A stretch of DNA of 64,000 bases from assembly GCF_900112415.1 (NCBI RefSeq), contig NZ_FOLV01000009.1, positions 81,768 to 145,767 of the forward strand, written 5' to 3'. The stretch is from Bacillus sp. 491mf (lineage in GTDB: Bacteria; Bacillota; Bacilli; Bacillales; Bacillaceae_G). Shown here piece by piece: positions 16,830 to 25,158 of the stretch (the stretch's first letter is position 1; every line of letters starts with the position of its first letter). Position numbers and translations under genes: made by a program. Under the pieces are notes generated by a model that saw nothing but the letters and a program-made list of their open reading frames with translations, was not told where the DNA came from and made no database searches.

Positions 16830-18005
16830 ATGGGGAGAAGGTATACGTTTTGGATTATGGTTGGAATTGTTGCGATTTCTGGGCTTTCACAAGGTATGTT
16901 GTTACCGGCAATTGCAATGATTTTTGAGAAGGAGGGAATTAGTTCAAGCTTTAACGGCATTCATGCAACGGCATTATATATAGGGATTCTTGTTATTTCA
17001 CCTTGGCTTGAGAAACCGATGCAAAAGTTTGGAATGAAACCCCTTATTGTAATTGGAGGTTTTATTGTTGTTGGAGCATTATTTGTATTTACGCAAACAT
17101 TTTCTTTTTGGGTATGGTTTGTTCTGCGTTTTTTCGTTGGGGTAGGGGATCATATGCTTCATGTTGGAACGCAAACGTGGATTACGACGACTGCTAGTCC
17201 GCACAAGGTAGGAAAACAAGTTTCTATATACGGAGCATTTTTCAGTATCGGTTTTGCGATGGGGCCTTATTTAGCGAGTACGGTACAATACGGGATTGCA
17301 ACACCGTTTATTGTATCAACTGTCCTTTGTTTAATAGGATGGTTATTATTGATCCCAACGCAAAATGCATTTCCTGATCAAGGAGAAGCAAATCAAGAAA
17401 GTGAAACATCTTTGCAGCGCTATAAGCAAGTTTGGATAGTAGGGTGGATTGCGTTACTTGCACCGTTAGCATATGGAGTGTTAGAAGGGATGCTTAATAG
17501 CAATTTACCTGTTTATGCGATGAGGAAAGGCTGGTCAGTTGAACAAATTTCATTTTTATTACCAGCATTTTCGATTGGTGGAATTGTTACGCAAATACCA
17601 CTTGGTATACTTAGTGATCGTCTTGGAAGAGAACGGATTTTAACATGGACATTTAGCGTCAGTACAGTGATTTTTCTATTAGCGGCTATATTCGATGGTT
17701 ATTATTGGCTTGTATTTATATGTATGTTACTTGCTGGTATGGTTATTGGATCATGCTTTTCACTCGGACTCGGCTATATGACTGATTTATTATCAAAACA
17801 TTTATTACCGGCAGGAAATATTTTGTGCGGAATTGCTTTTAGTATCGGAAGCATTACTGGGCCTGTATTAGGTGGGCTATTTATAGAGAACATACAGTAT
17901 ACAAGCTTTTTCTTTTCCATTATGATCATAATGGCAGTAATATCTATTGTTTATGTGACACATATGAAAAATCAAGCAATGATAAGGAAAGTAGAAAGTA
18001 GGTAA
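16830..18005 (+). CDS. MFS transporter
   Basis: About 391 aa, twelve hydrophobic segments. The second-half MFS motif [13 protein letters not shown] is clear, whereas the first-half loop ([12 protein letters not shown]) is degenerate. AAGGAG (16814-16819) supports ATG 16830 rather than the GTG at 16803. It differs in sequence from the MFS at 13884. The NETI-motif gene follows after 4 nt with no terminator, so the two share a transcript. Substrate unknown. Confidence 0.85.
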   Translation: MGRRYTFWIMVGIVAISGLSQGMLLPAIAMIFEKEGISSSFNGIHATALYIGILVISPWLEKPMQKFGMKPLIVIGGFIVVGALFVFTQTFSFWVWFVLRFFVGVGDHMLHVGTQTWITTTASPHKVGKQVSIYGAFFSIGFAMGPYLASTVQYGIATPFIVSTVLCLIGWLLLIPTQNAFPDQGEANQESETSLQRYKQVWIVGWIALLAPLAYGVLEGMLNSNLPVYAMRKGWSVEQISFLLPAFSIGGIVTQIPLGILSDRLGRERILTWTFSVSTVIFLLAAIFDGYYWLVFICMLLAGMVIGSCFSLGLGYMTDLLSKHLLPAGNILCGIAFSIGSITGPVLGGLFIENIQYTSFFFSIMIIMAVISIVYVTHMKNQAMIRKVESR

Positions 18006-18009
18006 AATA

Positions 18010-18216
18010 ATGACAAAGCAATTAAAAAAGAAGAAATTTGAAGTATTGTCAGATGAAACAATTGCACAGTGCCTCGAAAGAATGGATAAGGAAGGATATA
18101 CACCGTCTCGCCGCATGGAAGAGCCTATTTTCCATGAGGTGAAAAGAGATGGGAAAACGGTTGTAGAGCCATGCGGACGGAAAATAATATTTGAAGGAAA
18201 ATTAAAAACGGTATAA
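18010..18216 (+). CDS. NETI motif-containing protein (YebG-like)
   Basis: 68 aa. The segment [28 protein letters not shown] matches the short NETI-motif family represented by B. subtilis YebG, with D in place of N in the name-giving motif. It is a small basic cytosolic protein with no known function. Four nt separate it from the MFS stop codon, so it is probably cotranscribed. A bcr1-like repeat lies directly downstream and no separate terminator is seen. Confidence 0.85.
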   Translation: MTKQLKKKKFEVLSDETIAQCLERMDKEGYTPSRRMEEPIFHEVKRDGKTVVEPCGRKIIFEGKLKTV

Positions 18217-18253
18217 AGTGCAACGCTATGTAAATACAAATTAAAAAATCGAC

Positions 18254-18412
18254 ATAAAAACCCTTTTTCTATTTAAGCGGGCGAGAGTATCTGGCCATGC
18301 ATAGAAGCGGTCATGGCCTTTTTCTGCCACATGCAAGGTTTAAAACAGAGGGAGAAAGCATGTTGTATTCTGCATAGCAGCGACTTATATGTATAAAAAT
18401 TAAAATCTATAT
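18254..18412 (+). repeat. bcr1-like repeat, copy A
   Basis: Shares blocks with copies at 24745, 27437 and 30790: CGAGAGTATCTGGCCATGCA, TAGAAGCGGTCA.GGCC, CCACATGCAA, GGAGAAAGCA and TTCTGCATAGCAGCGA. The block GGCCATG...CATGGCC forms a hairpin. Size and layout match what is known as bcr1 in the B. cereus group. The whole 18217-18584 gap otherwise holds only AT-rich sequence. Confidence 0.75.
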
Positions 18413-18584
18413 AGTTTGCGTGGATTTTATATTGGAAAGCTGGCAAGAACGCATCGCTATTAAGCTAAAATTTAAATTATATTTTTAAAAACGAAAAAAT
18501 AAAAATAATGGGCAAATTCAAGAACTCCATGCATATAATATAGCGAAAGGCCTTTCACCATTTTTCACCAAGGGGGCAATCACA

Positions 18585-18776
18585 ATGAAATTTTTGTCTT
18601 ACCTTACAGCAATTCTGGTGATTATTGGCGGTTTAAACTGGTTATTTGTTGCGTTAGATTTTAATCTGGTGGAAAAAATTTTTGGTTCTGTACCAGCGCT
18701 TGTTGATACCGTCTATTGGCTTATTGGTATTTCTGCACTTTATCAAATTTATGACCGTTTTTTTGCAAATAATTAG
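18585..18776 (+). CDS. DUF378 (YuzA-like) membrane protein
   Basis: 63 aa with two transmembrane segments: AILVIIGGLNWLFVAL (about residues 9-24) and a second near residues 40-58. The GGLNW and LIGISALYQI blocks are the DUF378 signature. The function of this family is unknown. A strong AAGGGGG precedes ATG and a strong terminator follows, so it is a single-gene unit. Confidence 0.88.
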   Translation: MKFLSYLTAILVIIGGLNWLFVALDFNLVEKIFGSVPALVDTVYWLIGISALYQIYDRFFANN

Positions 18777-18800
18777 CAATTATACAATTATTATTCAAAA

Positions 18801-18829
18801 TGTTAAGCAGACGTGCTTAACATTTTTTT
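18801..18829 (+). terminator. terminator of the DUF378 gene
   Basis: TGTTAAGCA...TGCTTAACA stem followed by seven T. Confidence 0.88.
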
Positions 18830-18914
18830 GTTTCAATACGAAGTAAAGAGATTCAGGAAAAATTACTCATGAGAACGGTTTCGATACTTCTTAGAATAAA
18901 ATAGGAAAAACAAT

Positions 18915-18943
18915 TTGACCGGGTATTTTATATGAGTTATAAT
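18915..18943 (+). promoter_or_regulatory. promoter of the serC operon
   Basis: TTGACC (18915-18920), 17-nt spacer and TATAAT (18938-18943), a near-consensus sigma-A promoter. Its position rules out the upstream ATG at 18932 as a start for serC. No T-box or riboswitch is visible in the short leader. Confidence 0.85.
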
Positions 18944-18988
18944 TCAGAAAGTTTTAAAATTTATAAAAAAACGAAAGAGGGGAATAAG

Positions 18989-20071
18989 ATGCATCGAGTA
19001 TACAATTTTTCAGCGGGACCATCTACACTTCCTATTCCTGTTTTAGAGCAAGTACAAAAGGAATTATTGAACTATCAGGAAAAGGGTATGTCAATAATGG
19101 AAATGAGTCACAGATCAGCGGCTTTTCAGGAAATAATAGATGAAACGAAAAGTTTATTGTGTGAGTTAATGAATATCCCTGAAAATTATGAAGTCCTTTT
19201 TATACAAGGAGGCGCATCTTTACAATTCTCCATGATTCCACTAAATTTAATGAACCACTATAAACAAGCGGCATATGTGCATACGGGCTCCTGGTCAAAA
19301 AAAGCAATCGAAGAAGCAGAAAAAATGGGAACGATTTCGGTTGTTACATCTCCTGAAAATGACCGATTTACATCCATTCCAGAATTCAATCGAACACTTC
19401 TTTCTCAAGAAATAGATTATATTCATATTACAACGAATAATACAATTGAAGGTACGCGTTATGTAAACATTCCTGAGACAAAAGAAATCCCACTCGTTGC
19501 GGATATGTCTTCCAATATTTTATCTGAAGAGTATGATGTTACAAAATTCGGGCTTATTTATGCTGGAGCACAGAAAAATTTAGGACCGGCAGGGTTAACA
19601 GTTGTTATCGTTCGTAAGGACTTAATTGGTGCTGCTAATTCTTCTTGCCCGGCCATGTTAAACTATAAAACTTACAGTAAACATAATTCACTTTATAATA
19701 CGCCGCCAACTTTCAGTATTTATGTAACAAAACTAGTTTTGCAATGGCTGAAAGCGCAGGGAGGCGTACAGGAGATTGAAAAAAGAAATTACAAAAAAGC
19801 AGCAATTCTATACAACTTTTTAGATGAATCAAGCATGTTCACTTCACCAGTACATACTACATATCGCTCTTTAATGAATATTCCATTTACAACGTCTTCA
19901 AACGAACGGAATGCATTATTTATTCAAGAAGCCAAAAAGCATGGTTTTGAAGAATTAAAAGGGCATCGCTCAGTTGGCGGCATGCGTGCTAGTATTTATA
20001 ACGCTATGCCAGCGGAAGGTGTACAATCACTTGTTAATTTCATGTCTGTATTTGAAAAGAAGTACAAATAA
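18989..20071 (+). CDS. serC: phosphoserine aminotransferase
   Basis: 360 aa, standard SerC length. It converts 3-phosphohydroxypyruvate and glutamate to O-phosphoserine with PLP, the second step of serine synthesis. Visible: YNFSAGPSTLP at the N terminus, FIQGGAS, the ADMSSNIL block and the PLP-lysine segment YAGAQKNLGPAG, and KGHRSVGGMRASIYNAMP near the C terminus. GAGGGG precedes ATG 18989. It is followed 12 nt later by serA, so the pair supplies consecutive steps; serB is not nearby. Confidence 0.96.
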   Translation: MHRVYNFSAGPSTLPIPVLEQVQKELLNYQEKGMSIMEMSHRSAAFQEIIDETKSLLCELMNIPENYEVLFIQGGASLQFSMIPLNLMNHYKQAAYVHTGSWSKKAIEEAEKMGTISVVTSPENDRFTSIPEFNRTLLSQEIDYIHITTNNTIEGTRYVNIPETKEIPLVADMSSNILSEEYDVTKFGLIYAGAQKNLGPAGLTVVIVRKDLIGAANSSCPAMLNYKTYSKHNSLYNTPPTFSIYVTKLVLQWLKAQGGVQEIEKRNYKKAAILYNFLDESSMFTSPVHTTYRSLMNIPFTTSSNERNALFIQEAKKHGFEELKGHRSVGGMRASIYNAMPAEGVQSLVNFMSVFEKKYK

Positions 20072-20083
20072 GGGGATGAGAAA

Positions 20084-21256
20084 ATGTTTCATATTCAAAC
20101 GTTGAATCAAATTGCTGAAAAAGGAATTGCTACGTTTTCAAAAGAGAGTTATAAAATAGGAGAAACAGTTGAGAATCCTGATGGTATTTTATTGCGAAGC
20201 TACTCATTGCATCATGAGGAGTTTGCAAGTGATTTAAAGGCAATTGCCAGAGCGGGAGCAGGTGTAAATAATATACCAGTAGAACGGTGTACAGAGAAAG
20301 GGATTGTTGTTTTTAATACACCTGGGGCGAATGCAAATGCTGTAAAAGAACTTGTACTTGCAAGTTTAATTATATCATCACGTAATGTTGTAGACGGTAT
20401 CGTATGGACAAAAGAGCTGCATGGTGAAGAAGTACCGCAACTTGTTGAGAAAGGGAAAAAGCAATATGTTGGTTCAGAAATTGCCTCGAAACGTCTTGGC
20501 ATTATTGGACTAGGTGCAATTGGTGCTCTCGTTGCCAATGATGCCTTATCATTAGGGATGGACGTTGTAGGTTATGATCCATATGTTTCTGTTGAAACAG
20601 CTTGGCGACTATCGAGACAAGTGCAGCGAGCGTTTAGTTTAGAAGAAGTTTTTGCGACATGCGATTATATTACCTTGCATATTCCATTGGTGGAACAAAC
20701 GCGAGGTATCATAAATGAACATGCATTTCAAGTAATGAAAAAAGGAGTTCGTATATTAAATTTTTCTCGCGGAGAGCTTGTTGACGAAGATGCGCTGGAA
20801 CGAGCGCTTCATACGGGGATTGTGAATCAGTATATAACAGATTTTCCAAACGAGCGTGTACTGCAAATGAAAAATGTTATTGCAACGCCGCATCTTGGGG
20901 CATCTACATACGAATCAGAAGAAAATTGTGCGGTTATGGCAGTGCGGCAATTGCGAAGCTTTTTAGAAACGGGTAATATCCGCAATTCAGTTAATTATCC
21001 GAATGTAGAACTACCGTATATCGGAAAGAATCGAATTACAATTTCTCATCAAAATATTCCAAATATGGTTGGGCAAATTACGACACGCTTAGCCGAGCAG
21101 CATATAAATATTGCAGATATGATTAACCGTAGTAAGGGCTCTTTTGCATATACAATAATTGATATTGATAATGGCATTGATGATATTATTAAAGAAGATA
21201 TTGTGGCAAATATAAGGGCTATTACAGGAGTCGTAGCGGTACGAATGATTGTATAA
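20084..21256 (+). CDS. serA: D-3-phosphoglycerate dehydrogenase (short form with ACT domain)
   Basis: 390 aa. First step of serine synthesis from 3-phosphoglycerate. It has the GAGVNNIPV substrate loop, the NAD-binding GLGAIGALVANDALSLGMDV, the N-F-S-R-G-E block with the catalytic Arg, HLGAST with the catalytic His, and a C-terminal ACT domain (about residues 318-390, NMVGQITTRLAEQHINIADM) that can bind serine. It lacks the long intervening domain of B. subtilis-type SerA. Coding order serC-serA is opposite to pathway order. Confidence 0.95.
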   Translation: MFHIQTLNQIAEKGIATFSKESYKIGETVENPDGILLRSYSLHHEEFASDLKAIARAGAGVNNIPVERCTEKGIVVFNTPGANANAVKELVLASLIISSRNVVDGIVWTKELHGEEVPQLVEKGKKQYVGSEIASKRLGIIGLGAIGALVANDALSLGMDVVGYDPYVSVETAWRLSRQVQRAFSLEEVFATCDYITLHIPLVEQTRGIINEHAFQVMKKGVRILNFSRGELVDEDALERALHTGIVNQYITDFPNERVLQMKNVIATPHLGASTYESEENCAVMAVRQLRSFLETGNIRNSVNYPNVELPYIGKNRITISHQNIPNMVGQITTRLAEQHINIADMINRSKGSFAYTIIDIDNGIDDIIKEDIVANIRAITGVVAVRMIV

Positions 21257-21325
21257 TGCGAAGTTCCTATTAGTAGGGGCTTTTCGAACTTACTACATGT
21301 TAATGCGGAAAAGGAGGAGATTTTG

Positions 21326-22573
21326 GTGGCAACAATTAAACCATTTCGGGCAATTCGTCCTACACAAGAGCGCGCAAAAGAAGTAGCTGCTCTTCCATAT
21401 GATGTACTCAATAGTAAAGAAGCAAGAGAAACTGCAAAAGGTAATCCGTATTCGTTTTTGCGTGTTGATAAGGCAGAAATTGACTTAGATCCATCTATTT
21501 CTCCATACGTTAACGCGGTGTATGAGAAAGCGAGGGGGAATTTACAACATTTGATTGAACAAGGTGTGCTTATTCAAGAAGAACGACCATGTTTTTACAT
21601 TTATGAACTTACAATGAATGGTCGGTCTCAAACTGGATTGGTTGTTTGTACATCGATTGATGAATATATAAGCGATACAATTAAGAAGCATGAGCGGACA
21701 AGAGCTGAAAAAGAAATAGATCGTATTCGTCATGTTGATGTCTGTAATGCACATACAGGACCTATTTTTGTAACATATCGCGGGAAAAGTGAAATTGAAA
21801 ATATAATTGCGAATTGGAAAATAACGCATAATCATGTTTATGACTTTACGGCAGATGATACAATTCGGCATAAAGTGTGGATTATTCATGAAGAAAGAGT
21901 GATTGCTACATTAATTAAACTGTTTGAGGGGATACCGTCATTATATATTGCTGATGGTCATCATCGCTCTGCATCGGCTGTAAAAGTAGGAATAATGCGA
22001 CGTGAAGAGAATGCAAATTATACAGGTGAAGAAGAATTTAATTATTTTTTATCTGTACTTTTTCCGAAAGATGAATTAGCAATTTGGGATTACAATCGCA
22101 TTGTAAAAGATATAAATGGATTATCAGAAGAACAATTTTTACAAGCGATATCTCAAGATTTTTATGTAGATAAAGCGGAAGAAGCCCCCTATAAACCAAC
22201 AGAGCGTCATACGTTTGGAATGTATTTGAATAAGGTATGGTATAAATTGACCGTAAAAGAAAACAGAGTTGATGAAAATAATGTTGTAACTAGACTAGAT
22301 GCATCGATTTTACAAGATCAACTATTGCATCGCATTTTACAAATTGATGATCCTCGCACAAATGATAGAATTGATTTTGTTGGAGGAATACGAGGACTGA
22401 CGGCGTTAGAGAAAATGATTGATGAGGGAGGATGGGCGGTTGCTTTTTCAATGTATCCAACTGGAATAGAAGATTTACTAGCTATTGCAGATGCAGGGGA
22501 AGTAATGCCACCAAAATCAACATGGTTTGAACCAAAACTTCGCAGTGGTTTATTTATTCATTCGTTAGAATAG
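21326..22573 (+). CDS. DUF1015 family protein
   Basis: 415 aa. The start is a GTG (21326) or the preceding TTG, behind AAGGAGGAG. The IRPTQERA.EVAALPYDV N terminus and the conserved YIADGHHRSASA block are DUF1015 signatures; the HH in that block suggests a metal or nucleotide site. DUF1015 is uncharacterised. It directly follows serA (69-nt gap, no terminator), and I recall the same association with serine genes in other bacteria, so a role linked to serine or phosphoserine is likely but unproven. Confidence 0.88.
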   Translation: MATIKPFRAIRPTQERAKEVAALPYDVLNSKEARETAKGNPYSFLRVDKAEIDLDPSISPYVNAVYEKARGNLQHLIEQGVLIQEERPCFYIYELTMNGRSQTGLVVCTSIDEYISDTIKKHERTRAEKEIDRIRHVDVCNAHTGPIFVTYRGKSEIENIIANWKITHNHVYDFTADDTIRHKVWIIHEERVIATLIKLFEGIPSLYIADGHHRSASAVKVGIMRREENANYTGEEEFNYFLSVLFPKDELAIWDYNRIVKDINGLSEEQFLQAISQDFYVDKAEEAPYKPTERHTFGMYLNKVWYKLTVKENRVDENNVVTRLDASILQDQLLHRILQIDDPRTNDRIDFVGGIRGLTALEKMIDEGGWAVAFSMYPTGIEDLLAIADAGEVMPPKSTWFEPKLRSGLFIHSLE

Positions 22574-22603
22574 AAGAGAGAGCAATTTGCTTTCTCTTTT
22601 TTT
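22574..22603 (+). terminator. terminator of the serC-serA-DUF1015 operon
   Basis: AGAGAGAGCA-attt-GCTTTCTCT stem followed by a T tract, immediately after the stop codon. Confidence 0.85.
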
Positions 22604-22669
22604 CTTGCATATTTTGTACCTATCTTATAATGTAAAGTCGTACTGACTGATGGAAAGGGTTTGATATAT

Positions 22670-23341
22670 ATGATACATATTTTGTTGACAGATGATGATT
22701 TACATATAAGAGAACTTCTTCGTTATCACCTTCAAAAAGAGGGGTATACAGTGTGGGAGGCTGAAGATGGAAAAGCTGCACAGTCTATATTAGAGAAAGA
22801 AACAATTCATTTAGCGATTGTTGACATTATGATGCCGCATATAGATGGATACACACTTTGTGAAGAAATTAGAAAGTATTATGATATACCAGTTATTATG
22901 TTAACCGCAAAAGATCAGTTAGTAGATAAGGAGAAGGGCTTTTCTGTTGGGACGGATGACTATATTGTAAAACCATTTGAACCTGCTGAAGTACTATTCC
23001 GAATGAAAGCATTATTACGCCGTTATCAAATGCTAAGTGCAGATATTATTCAATTACATGGAACAACAATCGATCGAAAAAGCTATGAAGTACGTTGTCA
23101 TGAACAAACTATTTTGTTACCGTTAAAAGAATTTGAGTTGTTATCACAGATTGCGAGTTATCCAGGGCGGATTTTTTCTCGTGAAGAATTGATTGAACTT
23201 GTTTGGGGAGTGGATTTTGCAGGTGATGAACGCACTGTAGATGTCCATATTAAGCGATTGCGTGATCGTTTTTCGAAACGGACAGATGATTTTCAAATTA
23301 AGACGGTACGTGGTCTTGGATATAAATTGGAGTTGAAATAA
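22670..23341 (+). CDS. OmpR/PhoB-type response regulator
   Basis: 223 aa. Receiver domain with acidic pocket DDD (about residues 8-10), phospho-acceptor Asp in VDIMMPHIDGY, T in MLTAKD and K in YIVKPF. The C-terminal winged helix has LPLKEFELL, EELIELVWG and DERTVDVHIKRLRDRF, typical of OmpR-type DNA binding. ATG 22670 is chosen because GGAAAGGG is 10 nt before it; the TTG at 22661 is too close. It overlaps operationally with the kinase gene (1-nt gap). Confidence 0.94.
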   Translation: MIHILLTDDDLHIRELLRYHLQKEGYTVWEAEDGKAAQSILEKETIHLAIVDIMMPHIDGYTLCEEIRKYYDIPVIMLTAKDQLVDKEKGFSVGTDDYIVKPFEPAEVLFRMKALLRRYQMLSADIIQLHGTTIDRKSYEVRCHEQTILLPLKEFELLSQIASYPGRIFSREELIELVWGVDFAGDERTVDVHIKRLRDRFSKRTDDFQIKTVRGLGYKLELK

Positions 23342-23342
23342 A

Positions 23343-24728
23343 ATGCGATCATTATATTCACGATTTGTAATAATATCGATTGTCATTATGTTAGTTAGCA
23401 GTATGATTGGTTTTTTATTATCGAATGTGTATTATCATCTTTATTTGAAACCATATAACAGTGAAAAAATTTTAAAATACGCACAAGAAGTAAAACATTT
23501 ATATGAGCAATCCGATGAACAAAATCGAGAAGAATATTTGAAATCTATTTCTAATCTCGGTTTTGAAATTTATGTAGTAAATGATCAAAAACAAGGAAAA
23601 CGATATGGAAATGCATTTCGAAAAATTAACGTGAGTGACGAAACGATAGAAAGTGTATTAAAGGGGCATACATATAACGGGATTTCGACTTATCCAACAA
23701 GGTTATTTATAACAGGTTTTTTTGATAATGAACTTTTAAATAGTATTGGGATTCCAATTCAACATGATGATAAGCAATACGCTCTCTTTATTCGTCCAGA
23801 TATACAACAGCAATTGGGTGAAATGCGTATTTTCTTTGCTGTATTATTATGTTTAATGGTTGGATTAAGTATTATTCTTATTGCAATTGCAGCTCGGTTT
23901 ATTGTGCGTCCTATTCAGCTTTTTACAAGTGCAACTAAAAAAATTGCAAACGGAGAGTATGAAGTAGCTCTGCCAGAATATCGAAAAGATGAAATTGGAA
24001 CACTGGCTGTTAGTTTTCGTAAAATGGCAAAAAGCTTAAAGGATTTAGATCGGATGCGGCAAGAGTTTGTTTCAAACGTTTCCCATGAATTTCAATCTCC
24101 ACTTGCATCGATTCAAGGATTTTCGAAGACATTACAAACAAATGAGATGAGTGAATCTGAGCGTAAACATTATTTAGAAATTATTGAATCAGAAAGTAGA
24201 CGTATGTCTAGTTTGTGTAAACAATTATTAACGCTTGCCTCTCTTGATAAAGAAGAGAGAGTTTTAGATAAGAAAACATTTGATGTCGGAAAGCAAATAA
24301 GAGATGTTATTTTTATGCTAGAGTGGCAATGGCGTGAAAAAGATGTCGCAATTGAATTGGATGTTCCGAGTATACAAGTGTATGGAGATGAAAACTTGCT
24401 CCACCAAGTGTGGACAAATTTATTGACGAATAGTATTAAATTCACAGAGAGTGGCGGGACCATTTCATTTGATGGAGAAGAGAAAGACACGGAATTGTGT
24501 CTTACGATTTCTGACACAGGGATTGGTATGAGCGAAGATGAGATTGACAAGATTTTTGATCGATTCTACAAAGTAGATGAGGCGCGAAATAGAACAATTG
24601 AAGGTAGTGGATTAGGGCTTTCGATTGTGAAAAAAATTATTGATCTTCATGAAGGAAGTATTACTGTACACAGTGTAAAAGGCGAGGGGACTACGTTTAC
24701 AATTTACCTTCCGAAAAGAACTATATAA
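23343..24728 (+). CDS. sensor histidine kinase
   Basis: 461 aa. Two transmembrane segments (about residues 8-28 and 160-183) flank an extracellular sensor domain of ~130 residues, followed by a HAMP linker. HisKA has the phospho-His in FVSNVSHEFQSP (Q instead of the usual L/I-R). The HATPase part has N-box VWTNLLTNSIKFT, G1 ISDTGIGMSEDE, F-box FDRFYKVD and G2 GSGLGLSIV. It forms a two-component system with the preceding regulator. Signal unknown. Confidence 0.93.
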   Translation: MRSLYSRFVIISIVIMLVSSMIGFLLSNVYYHLYLKPYNSEKILKYAQEVKHLYEQSDEQNREEYLKSISNLGFEIYVVNDQKQGKRYGNAFRKINVSDETIESVLKGHTYNGISTYPTRLFITGFFDNELLNSIGIPIQHDDKQYALFIRPDIQQQLGEMRIFFAVLLCLMVGLSIILIAIAARFIVRPIQLFTSATKKIANGEYEVALPEYRKDEIGTLAVSFRKMAKSLKDLDRMRQEFVSNVSHEFQSPLASIQGFSKTLQTNEMSESERKHYLEIIESESRRMSSLCKQLLTLASLDKEERVLDKKTFDVGKQIRDVIFMLEWQWREKDVAIELDVPSIQVYGDENLLHQVWTNLLTNSIKFTESGGTISFDGEEKDTELCLTISDTGIGMSEDEIDKIFDRFYKVDEARNRTIEGSGLGLSIVKKIIDLHEGSITVHSVKGEGTTFTIYLPKRTI

Positions 24729-24744
24729 ATACAAATAAAAAAAC

Positions 24745-24906
24745 GAAATAAAACCCCTTTTCTTTTTAGAGGGGAGACGAGAGTATCTGGCCGTGCGTAG
24801 AAACGGTCAGGGCCCGTTCCTACCACATGCAATGTTGAAAACAAAAGGAGAAAGCAAGTGCAAATCATGTTGGATTCTGCATAGCAGCGATTTAAATATC
24901 GAAAAA
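24745..24906 (+). repeat. bcr1-like repeat, copy B
   Basis: Aligns with copies A, C and D across CGAGAGTATCTGGCC, GTAGAAACGGTCAGGGCC, CCACATGCAATG, AAAAGGAGAAAGCAAGTG and GGATTCTGCATAGCAGCGAT. It lies between the kinase stop codon and a terminator at 25010, so it is probably transcribed with the two-component operon. The remainder of 24907-25158 has no gene. Confidence 0.75.
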
Positions 24907-25009
24907 TTTATAGTTATGTTTAAAAACGAGGAAAGAATGCTAGATGAGTAACTGCGTGCTGATATTACGTAATAGAAAGCTTGTACAAAAAGGATTGATA
25001 AAACGAAAG

Positions 25010-25038
25010 ACCGCAGTAAAATTTTGCTGCGGTTTTTT
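25010..25038 (+). terminator. intrinsic terminator
   Basis: ACCGCAG and CTGCGGT arms, then six T; the likely end of the two-component operon transcript, displaced by the inserted repeat. Confidence 0.75.
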
Positions 25039-25158
25039 AATGTTCTATTTCAAAACACTTCATCTATTCTCCATCAGGAAGTTTTTCACGTTTAGGCAAG
25101 CTATAGATTTGTGGTATAGTGAGAAAGTATGTTTGCAGTAGAGGAAGGAGACTTAAAC

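Noticed and set aside
24944-25141. 65-aa ORF upstream of the helicase
   Set aside because: It passes through a strong terminator at 25010 and has no recognisable features.
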